From Isoetes taiwanensis (Eukaryota > Streptophyta > Lycopodiopsida > Isoetales > Isoetaceae): 64,000 nucleotides of DNA. The notes under the pieces were generated by a model. That model saw nothing but the letters and a program-made list of their open reading frames with translations. It did no database searches and was not told where the DNA came from. Each line of letters starts with the position of its first letter. Within the stretch, counting starts at the first letter, position 1. Both the position numbers and the translations under genes were made by a program. Shown one piece after another: positions 11,478 to 23,990 of the stretch. The stretch is taken from contig JAJEKV010000283.1 of assembly GCA_021234155.1 (NCBI GenBank), positions 248,001 to 312,000 on the forward strand, in the 5' to 3' direction.

Positions 11478-12540
11478 GGGAGGAGGTTAATTCTCCTTTT
11501 TAAATGACTATCTTTTAGATCTTACTAGGATGATACTTTTAGCATGGCAGAAATGCTGCGGCATGTTGAAAAGGAAAGCGTGAAAAGGGAGTAAAAAGAA
11601 ATTCCTGCTTCAAGGATTGCATATTTTGTATGGAACATACGCATGAAAAGGGTCAATGCAGGAGACACTATACTTTATATAATTGACAATCTTATTTGCC
11701 CTTTTTGTATTTTGTGGGTGTTTGATTGCCAACCAGAATGGAAAAACCAAATGAATATGCATGGAATGTTGTCGCTTCTATATGAAGCAACAATCTTGGA
11801 TGACGTGACCTCAAATCTTGAATGACGTGACCGCAGAATGCACGCCATAATATGTAAGTTCGAGTCACAAGGCATTATTATTGTGGGCTATACTATATTT
11901 TTTGGCATATCGATCGGTGTTTGCTTTAAGTTTCTTTGTTGCTATATGAATAAGTGCTAATAATACATTTGTTAAAGAACCATGAGATTATGTTTTAGCT
12001 TTGCCTTCAACTGCTTTTGTACACCACGTAATTGAACATGTTTGTGCTTCTCACATCACGCTCAAAGTGCCATAGACAAGGCCTGTTTTATGCATCACTT
12101 TAGGAGTTATATACACTGTCTAAAAACATGAAACATTCATGAATCATTTTAGGAATTTCTTGCTATTCATCTAAATGTATCAACAACTAATTTAAATTCT
12201 CAGATATCACCTCATGGGGAAAAAAGGCAGTTGTTGTTGGTGATGGTATAGTAGCAAGGCATATCCCATTCAACTATACCTAACTTGCTAGCAACTAATC
12301 CCCAACAACGCTGGACACTACTACTTTTTAAAATAGTGATATCATAGGACATAGAGTGCTTCACTTTATATGCACACAACAATTCTAACAATAAGAATTA
12401 TGGGGCATGTATATTTTAGTCATATTTTTCTCATTGCGACCCAAAATATTTATAACCTTTCAACTTACGCCCAGCAATGTTGGGTACCATTACTAGTTAG
12501 AATTAGAATGTTTTAGAAAGGGGTTTTAATATAACGGTAT
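11478..12540. other. Intergenic, nothing recognised
   Basis: AT-rich sequence with a few short ORFs and no recognisable motif. A short direct repeat (ATCTTGGATGACGTGACC / ATCTTGAATGACGTGACC) lies at about 11793-11831. Confidence 0.5.
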
Positions 12541-12555
12541 AAACACTATTATTAT

Positions 12556-12780
12556 ATTAGTCTAGTGGTAACACACTAGGTCTAGCAACTATAGGTCTCG
12601 AGTTCGAGACTGCCCATAATCGCACTCTGAACTGTTGGGTGTCAAAACCCACAGACGCAATGTAAAGTGGTTGGGGGCAGGGCCCAACCAAGCAATGTAG
12701 TGTGGTGTGTGGTCACATGTCCAGTTGGATGCTGCCTAGTGGCGTGATGTTAAAATACTATCTATCTATCTATAATAATG
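12556..12780 (+). mobile_element. tRNA-derived SINE, copy 1
   Basis: The head has an RNA polymerase III A box (TAGTCTAGTGG, 12558-12568, fitting TRGYNNANNNG) and a B box (GTTCGAGAC, 12602-12610, fitting GWTCRANNC). The body reads GCAATGTAAAGTGG...GGGGGCAGGG...CAATGTA, then GTCACATGTCC, GTTGGATGCTGCC and GGCGTGATGTTAAAATACTA. It ends in a (CTAT)n tail. The same body recurs at 26.33-26.52 kb, so this is a family. Directly downstream (12781-12875) its 3' end is tandemly duplicated with the tail (GGGGGTGCAGAGTGAAGGGG and again GGGGGTGCGGAGTGAAGGGG). Confidence 0.8.
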
Positions 12781-12875
12781 TGCACCCATTGGGGGTGCAG
12801 AGTGAAGGGGCCAGTTGGATGCTGCCCAGTGGCATGACGTTAAAATACTATCTATTTATCTATAATATTGGGGGT

Positions 12876-13540
12876 GCGGAGTGAAGGGGCTGCATGCAAG
12901 CATTGCACCGTGTATTTGAAGGAAAGACCTAATTTTCGTGCGCGAAGGTTTTTCTGTGAAGGTTTTCAAAAAAGAGAGGGAAAATCGAGAACCGCTGTAT
13001 CCCATAGGGCATCTGAGGTTTCTCAGCATGTTCAGATATCAAATTTTGCTCTACTTCGCATAAACTCATCCATTGAAATGGAAGAAGATGTTGGATCTGC
13101 ACGTTTGAATGCAAAATATGATCAGAGCTTTGAAGCCGAGGATCCGAGCGGTCACGGGGAACTCCTAAAACAAAAGTCTGCGAGAAAGATGTGGAAAACT
13201 TGCTTGAATCAAATTCCATTGTAAGGTTCGAGAAGTCCTTTTCTATGGAAACTGTGTTCGCAATTTTTATATTGACGATGATATTCTCTATGTTCTGGTA
13301 CAAGGATTTAAGATTATATTTCAAGTAAATCTCTAGGAGACGTGAAGGCTTTCTCTAAAAAAAGGTAAGCATCTGTGATTACAGAGGGTTTAGTTCGCCG
13401 CTTTGTGAACTTGTTTAGTTGTAATTCTAAGGAACTAGAATGAAGAAATAGTAATTACTCATTTTTAGCAGTCATCTTTCATCTTTTGGTCCGCATGCAT
13501 GCAAATCACCAATTTTGGTACAACTATAAAACACTTTATA
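12876..13540. other. Intergenic with an unplaced ORF
   Basis: A plus-strand frame to about 13224 is fairly open (charged, Ser/Lys-rich) and lies upstream of the broken ubiquitin protease in the same orientation. It could hold its degenerate N-terminal part, but I see no motif that shows this. Confidence 0.3.
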
Positions 13541-13560
13541 TAAGATAAGTTTGCTCTTTG

Positions 13561-14305
13561 AAGAGAAACCCAAAATGCTGGTCTCTCCAATCTTGGAAAT
13601 ACTTGTTCTCTCAATTCAGTACTGCAATGTGTTGCATATACTGCATGACTTGCTCAGTTCCTCCAACATGGGCAGCGCAAATCATGTAAGTGTTCTTCTA
13701 TTTTTCAATACTGAATTCGGTACTGCATATACTACACGACTTGCTCAGTTCCTCCAATATGGGCAAGGCAAATTATGTAAGTGTTCTTCTGTTTTCCAAT
13801 AACCTTTTGATAAAGCAATGTTCCTCAAAAGGATATTTTTACAATTTTATCTGGAATATATGTGCAGACCCTTTAACCCTTTTATAACTTATGTGATCTA
13901 CTTAGTGTAATTATGTTCTGTGACTCACAACATGACCTTTGTGCTCTGAACAGGTCAAATTTGAGTCCTGTGCATTGTGTGCACTTGACGTGTATGTGAA
14001 AGGTGCACTAAGATCAGAGAAGGTCGTGATGTCCTCAACGTTCCAAAAGACGTAAGATATATTTCAGTTTGCAGTACATAAAAATATTATGGAATTCTCT
14101 TCTATCTGTTTGTATCAGATTGTTGAATTCCTTAAGTTTCCTAGGCATTTCTCAACATTTCAACCGTACAGGCAAGAAGATGCTGATGAATACATACATT
14201 ATTTTATTGAAGCATTGCATAAAGGTTTTGTTACAAAATCATCTGATCCTGGGGGAAAACAGCCTATATAAAATACATGGAGGTCATCTTAGCAGTCAGG
14301 TACCA
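13561..14305 (+). pseudogene. Broken ubiquitin-specific protease (UBP/USP, C19)
   Basis: The plus strand carries successive pieces of a C19 deubiquitinase, which removes ubiquitin from proteins by a Cys-His-Asp triad. The Cys box reads NAGLSNLGNTCSLNSVLQC (about 13575-13630, catalytic Cys in NTC), then an in-frame stop and LAQFLQHGQRKSC. A diverged second copy of that exon follows at about 13712-13790 (TTRLAQFLQYGQGKLC), so one exon is tandemly duplicated. The next pieces are CALCALDVYVKGAL (exon about 13953-14052) and FSTFQPYRQEDADEYIHYF (14120 on), matching the RQEDAHEF box. A one-base shift then leads to YKIHGGHLSSQV. The catalytic His box and the rest of the roughly 350-residue domain are absent. 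Introns survive, so it is a decayed genomic copy, closest in style to the plant UBP20-23 group. Confidence 0.8.
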
Positions 14306-14559
14306 TTCTGATCAAATGCCATTTATTCTGTTTCCATTCTCAAGGAAAAAAAGCTGAAATGTTGAGGGGTGTTGCAACTGAAATTTGCAAGATGTGGACA
14401 TGACATTTTTTTGATATGGGCGGAACATTCCTTGATCTTAGTGTAGATTTGTAAAGGCTGATTCCTTACCAAAGGCCTTGTTAGGTTTGTAGTAGTGAAA
14501 ATGCTTGATGTAGAAAATGGTTACAGTCCAGTTTAAGTGATTCAGCTGTTTTGGAGAAT

Positions 14560-14984
14560 ATTATAAAATATAAAACGAGGTTGTTGTAATTGTATACAAA
14601 TGATACAAGCCATATTATAAGAGAGTCGCAAATATGATGCAAATGATATCAATCTATGGAAGATAAGGATGTCAAAATGCTGTAATAATTGAGTCGCATA
14701 GTCGAGACTAATATGTGACAAAAGGTGACGCAATTATTGAATAACTGAGATATAAGCTTGACACAAACATGTAATGCAATTGCCACAAACGTTGCCATTA
14801 TGTCATTTTTGCGGTTTGTAATCGTGACCCAATACTTGACGCAAAAATTGACGTCCATGCGACATCAAAGTATGGTACTTTTAGTGTTAGCTTCGTGACA
14901 TTTAATAGCAATTTCAGAATACATATAGCATCATTTTGCTTGACGCTATACCCGACGAAAAATCCCCTATTCTGTTGTAGTGCT
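14560..14984. mobile_element. Possible CACTA-like terminal segment
   Basis: On the minus strand the segment begins CACTACAACAGAATAGGGG at 14984, the CACTA start typical of CMC transposons, followed by repeated GTCAAG/GACGC motifs like CACTA subterminal repeats. A matching opposite end and a 3-bp target duplication were not found, so only one end is proposed. Confidence 0.4.
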
Positions 14985-15084
14985 AGAAGAACAGGACGCA
15001 AAAAATTTGAACTTTTACTGGGATATTCCAATGGTGATTCCGTTGCATGGAATAAAAGGGCGATGATTCTGTCCGGCAGTATTT

Positions 15085-15300
15085 TGTGGATGTGATTCCA
15101 CCAGGAGGTATAAAACGGACGGCCAGGATGGATCCTGTAGACGGATGACTGGGATCCATCAGAAGGTAACACCTGACGCTGTCAGGTACGAATAATGAGG
15201 CCTCCGGAACGGATCCCGTTTCCGGAGGGTTAGTGATTCCGCAGCAGAGTAGTCACCGCGATAGAATCACCAAAACCAGGATAAAGCTAATTTCACACCC
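15085..15300. repeat. GTGATTCC/CCGGAGG palindromic module
   Basis: A GC-richer patch with inverted arms GTGATTCC...GGAATCAC-like and CCTCCGGAACGG...CCGTTTCCGGAGG, ending GAATCACCAAAACCAGGATAA. The same vocabulary and the same closing phrase (CCCCGAAACCAGGGTAA) occur at 40.67 kb, so it is probably a relative of the module arrays at 35.6-37.2 and 40.1-40.7 kb. Confidence 0.55.
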
Positions 15301-16578
15301 CTATGGCTCCTCCTTTGCCGTCGATTGTCGTGAGATCTAGGGCGCCATCCAACCACACTGTGCTTCTCATTGCCTTTTGCTTCTGGTCAGCATTTGCTCT
15401 TTGCTTTTGGATTTCTTAAGGCCACATGCTGGTTACTTCACTTTACCGCATTTTTTAATTGATCTAGATCGGCTTATGTTTTGCCACATCCTTGTTTAGA
15501 CCTCAACCCAACAAGTGCACATTGTTTCTTTTAACCCATCATAATAAAGATTCTAGAGTAAATAAGAATGGCATTGAAGGCTTTTTGAGATACAATTTTA
15601 TCTGTGGCATTCGACAACAAATGATGAAGCAAGACTAGTCAATCTTACAACGAGAAAGCCAAGTAGGGGTATTATATTATTCTGGGTTATGTATCTTATT
15701 GATTGTGGCATAGCGTCTCTTATTTTTCAACTTGAAAGGTGTCAATGGTAACCCTTCCCTTATGACCATGCCCATTTTGAGTTATAACTCTTTCTCTAGA
15801 AAATCACATAATTAGTGTAGTTAGCATGTTGCAAACCTTCATCATTATGGTTGAAGAAGAAACGATTTTTGGCTGTAATTATGCATTTTTATCTCAGGAG
15901 TGAAAACATGCAGCCAATTTTGTATCATCCCTCCTGAGCTTGCTAAATCTATTAAGTTGTATTGCTAGACCTAGTCATAATGGATAGTCTTTGATGGTCT
16001 TTACGAACTGCTTTATCAAAGTAATTTGACAGACCCTATACCATCAGAGTGGCCACTATTTTTTTTCAAGCCATTATCCAAGGAACACCAAGTTACCTAT
16101 TAGGGACTTAACCATAGGAGAGCGCTTTAGTTGGCATATCTACTGCAAGTGAAAAATTCGTGCTACAACATACCTGATACATGTGGTGGCACATATGCAG
16201 CACTTATTCAAGGCAAATGGGCTCATACTTGGGTCATGATCTATAACCTTGACTCTAGTGGATGTCGCTTACATGTTAGTTTCTGCATGCGATGCGTTCA
16301 ACGAGTCCCATTGCAACAAAAAAAAGAGAGCTTTGTGCCAATGAGATCAGCAAGCTGTGGAAGCGTATTTAAACTCGGGTTATGCGAGCCAGTGTCCACA
16401 TCCGCAAAAATCTTTATTTTGTTTTTATGGACGTGTCCAACGGGTAGGTGTGTTGCCCTCACTGGAGAACATACTGACCATATGCTCTTATTTGAGTTCT
16501 TAGACTTGAAATTTGGAAGACCTTGGTAAGCATTGATGTTGAAGTCAAGTTTGAAAAAAGAGAACTTATCTTGAAGTC
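15300..16578. other. Unrecognised sequence interrupted by a LINE
   Basis: A 132-codon plus-strand frame (16131-16529) has Cys- and Gly-rich stretches but no domain I know. The sequence continues on the far side of the LINE at 17569, as shown by the shared target-site copy. Confidence 0.35.
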
Positions 16579-17568
16579 AAAATCATGCACTAAGGGTGTG
16601 CATATTGAGGCAGGAAGCTTATCTGTTGCTAGCTTATTTCTGGAAGTTCCTGAGGCCTAGCGGTGGGTCGTCTTGAAGGTAAGCTTGTCTTGTTTGTTTA
16701 GGCTTTTGCAAAGGTTAAGATGGGTATAGCCAGGGCAGTTGTTGCACTCTTTGCAGTAGGGGACGGACTGCACTCACTGCGGGCTGCTTGCTTGCTTTAA
16801 GGGAAGTGATCTGGCACTCCAGGTGCTCGGATTATAGGCAGCTGGGTTTTTAGGCTAGGTCTGTTCTTTGCATATCAGTCTGCTGACTGCTTGGCAGGTT
16901 TACCTTTGGGCAGAAAGCAAGTCCTTCCCCTTTCCCAGCAAGGGGGGATTAGGATCTAAGGGTAATCCATGACTGGATAGTATGGGCTAAGGAAGAGGTT
17001 AAATGAGAAAGTCTTGGATGGGAGACCAGGCTTTCTTAACAGGTGCTCACTTTGTGGACCATGTTTCTTGCGTTCCAGGGGAACCTGAACTTGGAACCTT
17101 AAGCAAGCTGAGCCTCATGAAGTTAAAGTATAGGCAAGCAGGTGTAGCAGCACTAGAAAGCAAGTGGACACCCCTCCTGGGACAGGTGTGTGGCGTGCAG
17201 CCTTGCTAGAAGATGGTGTATCACTTATAGTATAGCCAGGCAGTATGTTTGTCCATGCCGAGTTAACGCGCAGGATGATATTTGCGCTTTGGTGCTCTTC
17301 ATGTGCTTGCTTCTTGCGGTTGGGAGCTTCAAATGGCTTTAACTTCAATCCTCACAGGTTTCTTTTCCTTTACTCCAGCTGAAAGGAATGGCGTTTGCCC
17401 TGGGATCTTTAGTCCTGGACTAATGGGTAGACCATTGTACTCAAATTTATATCTGGCCTATCGTGGAGCTACTCCAATAAGGTCTTGTAACCCTTTTTTT
17501 TCGGTTTAATTAAATTAAAATATCTTGCCTACAAAAAAAATAAAAAATAAAAAAAATCATGCACTAAG
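16579..17568 (+). mobile_element. 5'-truncated LINE with poly(A) tail and 16-bp target duplication
   Basis: A perfect 16-bp direct repeat AAAATCATGCACTAAG lies at 16579-16594 and 17553-17568. The 958 bp between ends in an A-rich tail (17531-17552) preceded by ACTCCAATAAGGTCTTGTAACCC and a T run, the style of plant L1 3' ends. There is no long ORF: only the 3' part was inserted. Removing the insert and one repeat copy restores a continuous flanking sequence. Confidence 0.9.
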
Positions 17569-19240
17569 AAGACTTTGAGTGCTGAAGATTAGAAGATGTT
17601 TTTTTGAAGTTTGGAAGATACTAGGGCTAGAGTTTGGAAGACCCCATGTTGTGGTACCCTAATTCCTAGCATTTGTAAGTATTTTCATATCCCTTTCCAA
17701 ATTCTACTTTTCCTTGACCATCTTACCATTTACCCTATGCATATTGCTTTGAAATTTCTTATCTTGCCATTTCCCCTATGCATATTGCTTTAGAACTTTT
17801 TACCTTGTCACTATATGCTTTTGGCCCTCTGATTTTTCTACCTCCCATTCCATGCATTTTTACTTTGTGCTTTTAGCCTTACCATATGAAGCCATCCATT
17901 TTGATATAATACATCTAGCCATAACCTTGTTGCAAGCAAGCCTATATGACTCCACACAAATTTCTTATGGAAGTCTTGGCCTTGCAATATTTCTATGGTT
18001 AGGTCCTCAAAGAATTTTATACATTTTATTTTTTTCCTTAGGGACCCCCTAAAACCATGGTCAAAATTGAAAATACAAAATAATTTTCAATGAAAGCTTG
18101 TGATGACCGATTTGTAAACCCTAAAACCAAAAGCTATGGCTTAAATCTCGATCTCGCGCTCTGCAATGCCATTTGAACCTTGCTATTCTTGATCACTGGC
18201 TAGGAATGCCATAAAATCTTCCTGATGCTAGGAATGCCATAAACGAACTCTAAATTAACCAACCCACCAAAACATACATTTTAACGAGGTATCGGTACTT
18301 TTCAAGATTTTATCGGTATCGGTAGCTGAATATATCTAAGATTCTTGAGCATTCCTTTGGCCATAAACAATAATTCATGGCTGAAATCCCTTGATAAACT
18401 AGTTTCCTTAAACTTTCAACTGTACTTATAACTCAAGAAGCATGAGTGCAGTGTTATGATGTTAGTTGATGGATATATCAATGCAAATTCTCTCTGTAGC
18501 ATGAAAGAGTTCTAATGGCATCATACTTTGCAACTTTTACAACTAAATCATTATTACAGTGATAGTTCTGATGATTCAAACCTCAATTTTACCATTTTCC
18601 ACCAATAACAATATTATTTTGCACATATGTACTTTGGAATTTCGTGGACGACCTTTTCCAGCTTGACTTCTAAAAATTTTGGTATTGACCATTTTTTGAC
18701 CCAAATTCAAACTCGAATATCTCACATATTATAGATTTGACTTGAAAAAAAAAATTGCACGAGAATTTTTAACCGACTTGCCGCTATATATTTGCATTAA
18801 AAAATCATCAAAAACCTTGAACTTCGGAGAATGACATCGCTTCATCCGATATTTCCAAGTTTGAAATATAAGAGTACGAAAGTGTATAATATTATCAAGG
18901 TGTGTTTTTTAGAATTTTGATGACAGTACACATGTGTAGTGCCTTGATAGCATAGTGATGTGATATGTGATGTGGGGTGCTGACATTTATGGTGTGTCAT
19001 GTAGGTGTGTGCATGTTCGACGTATGATGTGTGTAGATTCATTATTTTACTAACCCCCCGAAAAAAAAGGGAATATTATACCCTCACCATCATCACATTC
19101 ACCACATTGTTCACCACCACCACATTGCGCTTCCACCATCTGCCATCACCACATTATTAGGTTTGGATCTGTTTAGACTATCTGAAATTGGCATTTTCCA
19201 GTCGGGCCCTTCTTTGTTGATTAATATATAGCTAAGAAGA
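17569..19240. other. Intergenic, nothing recognised
   Basis: AT-rich sequence with a diverged tandem repeat near 17690-17800 (TACCATTTACCCTATGCATATTGCTTT / TGCCATTTCCCCTATGCATATTGCTTT). No gene signal. Confidence 0.5.
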
Positions 19241-19429
19241 AAGCTCAATGGGGATCTCCTTCTCGTGGATCCCCTGATCGAGATATTTCGGCCATCTCGG
19301 CATCAAAGCTTGACTCTGATGCCTTGCTTGCAGTAGAAATTGAGTCTCCACTGACAGGTTTTGTTGATAAATTTGAAGGTTGATTTGATGGCAGCAATGC
19401 AGGAATCTCTAAAAAAAGTTGTATACTCA

Positions 19430-21600
19430 TTGATGAAGGATTTTAAAAAGGTTTATATGGAGCAGATGCAATTAGAGATGAAGAAATTTCGAGTGAGCAT
19501 TCAATCAGAGCTTGGACAATTTAAGGAGAGCATGTGATCTGAAGTCCGTGAGATGATGCAAGAAGATGGAGATACAGAAGATGAAGATAAGCCATGATAT
19601 TCTGACAATAGCAGAATTATACAGGCACAACAGCTGCTCACTTGCATTAAAAATCAACAGGATAGGAATACGACATTAGATTCATTTATGGAAGAGCAAG
19701 AGAGGCAGAAAAGGGCTATGAACATTCGCTTGGTTGGTCTACTAGAAGATACAAAGGAGAACACAAAAGAGAAGGTAAGCATGTTTATCAAATCCAAGTT
19801 AGATTTTGATGGTAATATAGTTGAGGCATTTCGGGTGGGCAAATCCTTTGGTAACACGAGGTATATTATTGTGAAATTTACAAGCAAGGAGAATAAGATG
19901 GGTGTCATGTTGAGCGAGCATTGTTGAGAGGAGAGAAGGTATGGATTAATCATGATCTAACAAAGGAATAATATATTGAGTACAAATAGGAAATCCAGAA
20001 CTGAAAAGATGCAAGGAAGAATGGTCATACGGCATTTTGGAGGAAGGGACATGTTGTTGTGGAAGAACGGAATTTGGAAAATGAAGCAGCATAGGAAACA
20101 GTGACCATCAGGTTTGCTTGCTGGAATATCGATACACTAAAGCAAGTAAAATTTAACACTACGGGGGACAGTTTAAATAATGTAGATGTAATATTCTTTC
20201 TCGAGACGTGGAAAAATGAAGAGGTAGGGCTTCCTGACATTGTAAGATTTAAAATGATGTATAAAAAGGAATGGAGGCTTAAAGGTTTTGGTGACATTTC
20301 TTGCTATGTTAGAGATGATTCTACTCATTTGGTGACAGTCTTGGATAGGATGGCATCACTTCAGTATATTTGGATTAAAATATCTGGACAATCTGGAAAA
20401 CTTTATGTTGCTAATTGCTACTTTCCACTAAGAGAATCTCATATGTATAGTTCTGATAATTTAAACAGAGATGATCTGTTTTCTCATTTGGACCAAGATA
20501 TTCTAGCATTTGGTTCCATAGGTGATGTGCTTTTGCTTTTTAAAACGCACAGAACAAAAACAAGCAGCTATAGTTAGTCCAGATGGAAATTTAGAATGGA
20601 TGGAGATGCATGATGAAGATGAGCTATCAATTTATGAATGGCATACACTATGATGATAGGGTAAAATGGCCTAATCCACAAGGACACCATATTTTGGCAC
20701 ATAGTGGCTTGATATGATTATATGTAGTGGCATATCAAAATTTTCTAGTTCTGGAAAATGTATTTGCAGGAATGCAAGTGTGGTGTACTATATTTTAGCC
20801 AAGCCAGCATTTATTAATCAGACGGTCAATCTTTCTGTTGGCAGTGAAAGGATTGAGTCAGATCATGTGCCAATTTTTGTTGCTATACGTGCTTTAGCAC
20901 ATCAGCACATGCCTCTCCATCTATCTGAGCTCCAAAAAACAAGATGAGATATGTATGATAAGAACATTCTGTTTAAGGAATCCTGTGAGACAGAAGTTTC
21001 ATTGATATCATGGCCACAAGTAGTATCTGACATTAGTGACACTTTGACACGCTTGGTAATTGATACAGCAGCCATGTGCTTTAGCTCGCATAGCCAAAGG
21101 AAGGGATTATCATGCAATGTGCGGTTTGATCAAGAATGCAGAGAACAAAGGCTGAGATTTAAGAGGGCAAAAGGGGATGCCTAAATCAATGAAAGGAAGA
21201 ATATGTCAAATTGGTTAAGAGAAAGAAAAGGGCACATCTGCATAAAAAACATCAGGAAATGGTAATGGACCTTAAGCATTCAAAAAGATTTTGGGACAGC
21301 TTAAAGCCATATCAAAATGTTAGGGCTACATTGAATGTTGCATCTCTTTTTGAGCAAATACAACCACATTTCAAATCGGAATGAATCTTGCATGCATAGC
21401 AGGTATGATGGAGAGTATCTTTTATTCACTTTGGATGATATACATTGTGATTTACAAAAGTTGTCTATTAAAATTATTGATGCGGACAGTCTTATAGATG
21501 AAATGTTAAGGTGGAGGGTTGATGGAGTTGCTGCTATTTTAAAGTTGTTTAATGAAGTGCTACGAGAGGGAAAAAATGATATTGCAATGTGAATGCTCCG
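19430..21600 (+). mobile_element. Decayed L1-type LINE, 5' part (ORF1 and endonuclease)
   Basis: Plus-strand pieces of a LINE appear in the right order. At 19688-19927 an ORF1-like RNA-binding domain reads QKRAMNIRLVGLLEDTKE, then KVSMFIKSKLDFDGN, VEAFRVGKSF and YIIVKF. From 20101 an AP-type endonuclease begins FACWNIDTLKQV, with FFLETWKNEEVGLPD carrying the catalytic Glu, and its C-terminal SDH motif is in RIESDHVPIFV (about 20850). Then 20951-21592 covers the linker to the RT (CETEVSLISWPQVV...RWRVDGVAAILKLFNEVLREG). Every section is in a different frame or broken by stops. The RT core resumes only at 24.69 kb, because a Gypsy fragment and other sequence lie between. Confidence 0.82.
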
Positions 21601-22550
21601 TGGATGGATGCGTGACACATAAGCTGGCGCTATATTGGGCGCCTCAAACTTGGTGCCAGGCTCGATGGATGAGGCAGAGGGGTTAACCTCTGCTATTCTC
21701 CAGAGCTTGGTACCCAGTACGGCTCTGCCACCCCAATCGATTCTGATTATTAGAATTTGGATTTTGTTTGCTATCAGAGAAAGAAGTACTATAGACTTTT
21801 TTAGATTTAGGGGAGATAGAGATAGGGATCTTTTAGGGGTCCTATCATGAACTCATCCAAGGAATCAACGACTCCGGCTTCTTGAAAATAATTCATAGAA
21901 ATCACCCTTTCTTGGACAGATTTCTTCATTTAGAAGCGGAACCCCTCGTATTCGACTCTGTTGTTGGATTTTTGGGCTGCAGACTCGCCAGGAACTCTCG
22001 TTAGTGCCACATATTCACATCATCATTTTATAGCACGAGGCCCACATAGATAATGTTTAAACGGGAAGCTTCTAACAGAAGGGAGATGGGGGGAACTAAG
22101 GGACAATGATCCAGTAATACAAGAATACAAGGAATGGAAGCTCATAGTTAATTTAGAAGAAAAAGGAGATCTTGCATGGAAGAAAATGCGAGATTTAATT
22201 GTGGCTTTTGACATGATAAGAGATCAACGGAACGTGGTGATAAAATGAATGGGGATAAGGCAAGAAGGTCAAATTCAAGTTTGTCAACAGGAAATCATAA
22301 GGCTGGAACAACAATACACAGAAGGATATGCAAGGATCTTGTATGGAACATGGTTCATAAGCTTCAAGAATTGGATGTTTTGTTGTACCAAATGATAAGA
22401 GTGAAGTCGGGACACTTGAAAGAAGATTGCTGCAGTCTCAAGAACCGGGCCTTTAAAAAATCCATGACTGAACTCCTTCAGGTCACTAAGGAATTGGCAG
22501 AAGATCTGGAAGTTACGGCTAGTCCGAGTATGGGAGAGTGCTAATGATCA
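21600..22550. other. Unrecognised insert within the LINE
   Basis: The LINE similarity stops near 21,600. A more GC-rich piece follows to about 22,050, with an open stretch reading NDSGFLKIIHRNHPFLDRF that I cannot assign. Then comes a Glu/Lys-rich plus-strand stretch (22,080-22,540, for example QQEIIRLEQQYTEGYARIL). Boundaries are approximate. Confidence 0.35.
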
Positions 22551-22559
22551 ACAAAATAA

Positions 22560-23990
22560 ATGAGTTCAAAGAGAAGTTCAAAGGCACTATCTCGCAAACG
22601 GCTGCTGAAGAGTTGAAGAATATTGAAATTGGTCATGGTACAGAGGTTATGAAAATGGAACCTACCAAAATGTGCATAATCTGTGACTCCAATAGATGCT
22701 TCAACCCGCGGGAGACTGTGAACTGCCCATGCCCGAACTGTGCCCAGGTGGTGAACCTAACCCTGGACAAAACTTCGACGAGAATATCTGACTTCAAGCT
22801 GGAGTCAAAGATCCCGGTGATAGGCCTCACTGTTTATACGAATGATGTTGAAGTGGGTCCTTCAGCAGCTTGCATAAGTTTAAGGATGCTCTAACGAACC
22901 TTTGGCATAACATGGGGCATGAGGCTTTCAAGATCAGGAGCAAAATGCACCATCTTGTGTTGCTCGTGAGGGACAGTTTCCACAGCTAAAACAGGTTGCG
23001 CCTGTGGCATGAGCGTCAAAGGTCGAGTGCCAAGATGCTGGCGTGATACCAGACCAATTCAATTGGATTGTTGCACAGTAGGATTGAGAGCTTGATAGAT
23101 CTTTTCTTGGACTTGTTGGTCCAACACAGCTGGCGGAGGAGCTTGTTGGTTCGGCTGCTGTTAAGGAGCGCAAGAAGGTTTTCTTAGAGTGGGGCATGGT
23201 CCTTATTTCCCATTGGCCACCCGGAGTTGATAGGCTATGAGGCGCACCAAGGTAGTTTAGTTAGTGCTCGGGAGTTGTACTTGAACTTGGGGGTATTGTG
23301 GGCACGCTATGGTGGTGTGGCCCCATTCTCAGCAATGATAACATTGAGCTTTCGCTTGATCAAAAGAAGTTCGCGAGCTTTATCTTCATGATTGCTGAGG
23401 TTGTTGAGGTTGTTGATATTACTGAGGTTGTGAATATTGCTGAGGCATGGTCTGGACCTGAAAGACCATTTGCTGTCGAAAACGCTTGGGATGAGAGCGC
23501 GTGCATTCTTCAGTGGCATGATTGCACATATTGCAATGCTTGCAGTGAGGAGGACCATTAGTAGAATTGCATTCATTGGCCAGATGGCCCTAATATTTAC
23601 AAATGTGGCACCAGATTTGACTTCTCTCTGGTGGAGCAGATTGAGGGGGTTGAACAGTGTTTTGTGGAACCATGACAGGAGGTATGAAGGGTAGATTCGT
23701 GAGTGGAACACTAGTGATGACATATTTACGGAGTGATTGATCAGCTCGATTGCGTAATTCAGCATCTTGGGTCGCAAGTATTCAGTCATAAGACGAATAG
23801 GGGGAGACAGTTCTTTGGATGGTTAGCCTTGCACAGTAGAATCAACACTATGGAGGTGCTCCAACAAGGAGAGTGCTCGCTATGCCTCCATAAAAGGGGA
23901 GTGTTCATTATGGTACAATGTCTATGGCCAGAGATACTAGTGGTAACTGATGGGAATATAGTATCAGCATCGCTGATTAATATGGTGTTT
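22560..23990 (-). mobile_element. Gypsy-type gag fragment with three zinc knuckles (minus strand)
   Basis: The minus strand of 23,290-23,640 encodes three CX2CX4HX4C knuckles, the nucleocapsid signature of LTR retrotransposons. They are CHICKY-stop-GHLANEC, then CKHCNMCNHATEEC, then CYHC-stop-EWGHTTIAC, separated by a Gln/Pro-rich spacer (QQYSQPQ, YQQPQQPQQ). Upstream is a Pro/Gln-rich linker. Downstream, at 22,633-22,830, a frame reads VRPITGIFDSSLKSDILVEV, of the kind found between gag and protease. In-frame stops in two of the three knuckles show that it is dead. No LTRs were found, so it is a fragment nested inside the plus-strand LINE. Confidence 0.78.

Noticed and set aside
8278-14984. 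A single 6.7-kb CACTA transposon from CACTACC (8,278) to GTAGTG (14,984)
   Set aside because: The two ends match only in the first few bases, flanking trinucleotides (TGT and CTA) do not match, and a LINE, a SINE and a host-gene fragment lie between. Only the right end is kept as a weak call.
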